Notes under the pieces: model-generated
Databases searched by the model: none
What the model saw: the letters and a program-made list of their open reading frames with translations, nothing else
Told to the model about the DNA's origin: nothing
Shown: one piece after another, positions 60,702 to 64,000 of the stretch
How positions within the stretch are numbered: position 1 is the stretch's first letter
Layout: each line of letters opens with the position of its first letter
Source: Proteobacteria bacterium DTSAM18
GTDB taxonomy: Bacteria; Myxococcota_A; UBA796; GCA-2862545
Assembly (NCBI GenBank): GCA_028767165.1
Contig: JARACJ010000010.1
Span: 1-64,000 of the forward strand
Length of the DNA: 64,000 nt
Reading direction: 5' to 3'
Position numbers and translations under genes: made by a program

Positions 60702-60890
60702 CTGATCCCCCGATGGCCCTGACGGCAGGACCGCTTCCCCGGACGAGGGGCGTCTCGACAAGCGGAGCATCCTCGGCCCTCCCGCGTTTCGTCAAGCCAC
60801 AAAGGGCCCGCCTCTATCCCGTGGGGTTTTTTGACGCCCGCGAGCCTGCCGCTTCTCCTACCCTCCCCAGGATCCGCCCCCGTTTCCTGA

Positions 60891-63197
<2,307 letters not shown>

Positions 63198-63233
63198 TCC
63201 GGCTGCGCCGACCTCGGCGCACACGCATCGAAA

Positions 63234-63268
63234 GGCCCCCGGGGAACCGCTCCCCCGGGGGCCTTTTT
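63234..63268 (+). terminator. Terminator of the monomeric IDH gene
   Basis: GGCCCCCGGGG (63234-63244) pairs perfectly with CCCCGGGGGCC (63253-63263) and TTTTT follows. It also faces the end of the alkyl sulfatase gene. Confidence 0.95.
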
Positions 63269-63285
63269 CGTACCGGCACCACGGC

Positions 63286-64000
63286 TCAGGGCGTGACGAT
63301 CGGGAACCAGAACTCGAAGCTGTCGAGCAGGCCGAGGAACTCCTCCACCTTGGCCTTGTCGCCCTCGAGGGTGACGCCTCCGTCCCCCACCTTGTCCTGC
63401 AGGGTGGCGGTCCCCAGGATGATGTCGTTGAGCACGTCGCGGCTCATCGTCAGCGAAGCCTGGGCATCCGGGCTGGTGCGGTCCTTGGAGTAGTGCAGGG
63501 CGCCGTTCTCCACACCGAGCACGTAGGTCTCACCGATGTCCGGGAACGACAGGTTCACGGTGATGTCGGCACTGCCGGCCTTGGGGCCGTCGAGGCGCAC
63601 GCCGAGGTAGTCGAGGAACGTGGGCACATCCATGTTCCGCACGACATCCGCACTCGCCGTGTTCGGCGTGGGCAGCTCCTTGATCCCTTCCCGCAGCTCC
63701 TTGGCGCCGGAGAGATAGAAGTTGCGCCATGGACCGCTCTCGGCCTGATAGCCCAGCTGCTCGTAGGCATCGGCGAGCAGGTTCTTTGCAGCCTGGTTGC
63801 CCGGCTCGGCGAACACGACCTGGTTCATCACCTCGGCGACCCAACGGAATTCACCATCGTCGAAGTCCGCGCGCGCCTTCTTCATGATCGCATCGGCACC
63901 ACCCATGTAGCGCACGTAGTTCTCACCCGCGGCCGTGGGGGTCAGCGGGTGGAGATGGGCTGGAACGCCATCGAACCAACCGAGGTACAGGCCGTACTGG
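63286..64000 (-). CDS. Alkyl sulfatase, C-terminal part (runs off the window)
   Basis: About 238 residues of an SdsA1/BDS1-type sulfatase are visible, and the metallo-beta-lactamase catalytic domain lies beyond the window edge. At the edge the frame reads QYGLYLGWFDGVPAHLHPL, the conserved start of the dimerisation region. The helical dimerisation domain (GGADAIMKKARADFDDGEF) follows, and then the SCP2-like C-terminal domain (NLSFPDIGETYVLGVENG), which binds the alkyl chain. These enzymes release sulfate from SDS-like detergents and often act in the periplasm. The stop is 17 bases past the IDH terminator T-run. Confidence 0.92.
   Translation of the reverse strand, partial: QYGLYLGWFDGVPAHLHPLTPTAAGENYVRYMGGADAIMKKARADFDDGEFRWVAEVMNQVVFAEPGNQAAKNLLADAYEQLGYQAESGPWRNFYLSGAKELREGIKELPTPNTASADVVRNMDVPTFLDYLGVRLDGPKAGSADITVNLSFPDIGETYVLGVENGALHYSKDRTSPDAQASLTMSRDVLNDIILGTATLQDKVGDGGVTLEGDKAKVEEFLGLLDSFEFWFPIVTP

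Overview
The window is GC-rich, gene-dense bacterial chromosome with many genes chained by ATGA, GTGA or TGATG stop/start overlaps. No phage genes, transposases or CRISPR arrays were seen. A class II HMG-CoA reductase mevalonate cluster, a Cys-rich lipoprotein of a type common in Myxococcota, a MoxR/DUF58/VWA operon, a monomeric isocitrate dehydrogenase and a globin suggest a lineage of the former Deltaproteobacteria (Myxococcota or a relative). That placement is inference, not proof.

Layout. 1-5557: the end of an unidentified gene, then carB-carA and a small membrane protein, all three on the minus strand. 5950-11166: a plus-strand CoA-thioester cluster (MaoC hydratase, crotonase, CaiB/BaiF CoA-transferase, acyl-CoA ligase, second crotonase). 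11391-13448: a divergent EF-G. 13538-25597: a seven-gene minus-strand operon reading DUF4175-like coiled-coil membrane protein, HExxH/TPR/thioredoxin fusion, MoxR ATPase, DUF58, VWA membrane protein, DUF4159 and VWA/amidotransferase-like protein. 25739-28006: lexA with a perfect palindromic operator, and an FHA-domain membrane protein. 28107-32513: rhomboid-like protein, thioredoxin, unknown membrane protein, TetR regulator and two tandem paralogous coiled-coil proteins behind a promoter that carries a palindrome. 33017-39257: an ALDH7-type aldehyde dehydrogenase, ligA, and rpmE2-prfA-prmC. 39343-42682: an oligopeptide-type ABC importer without its ATPases. 42773-52264: an acyl-CoA synthetase, then a mevalonate operon that runs on into an isopropylmalate/isocitrate-type dehydrogenase, a thiolase and a DRE-TIM condensing enzyme. 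52280-55412: minus-strand deoxynucleoside kinase, panB, panC, a small membrane protein and DUF3703. 55727-56224: tRNA-Val(CAC) with a roughly 293-bp tandem duplication of its 3' end, terminator and downstream DNA. 56238-64000: Cys-rich lipoprotein, HTH-only LysR protein, methionine aminopeptidase, globin, methyltransferase, MscS channel with DUF432, monomeric IDH, and the end of an alkyl sulfatase.

Functionally, the mevalonate genes make isopentenyl diphosphate from HMG-CoA, but no HMG-CoA synthase lies in the window. The CoA cluster activates and hydrates an unidentified acid. The MoxR operon looks like an envelope chaperone or assembly system in which an AAA+ ATPase works with metal-dependent VWA proteins. 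The least explained parts are that operon and its HExxH-TPR-thioredoxin fusion, the tandem coiled-coil pair with its operator, and the tRNA-Val duplication whose units are bounded by inverted copies of the T-arm.
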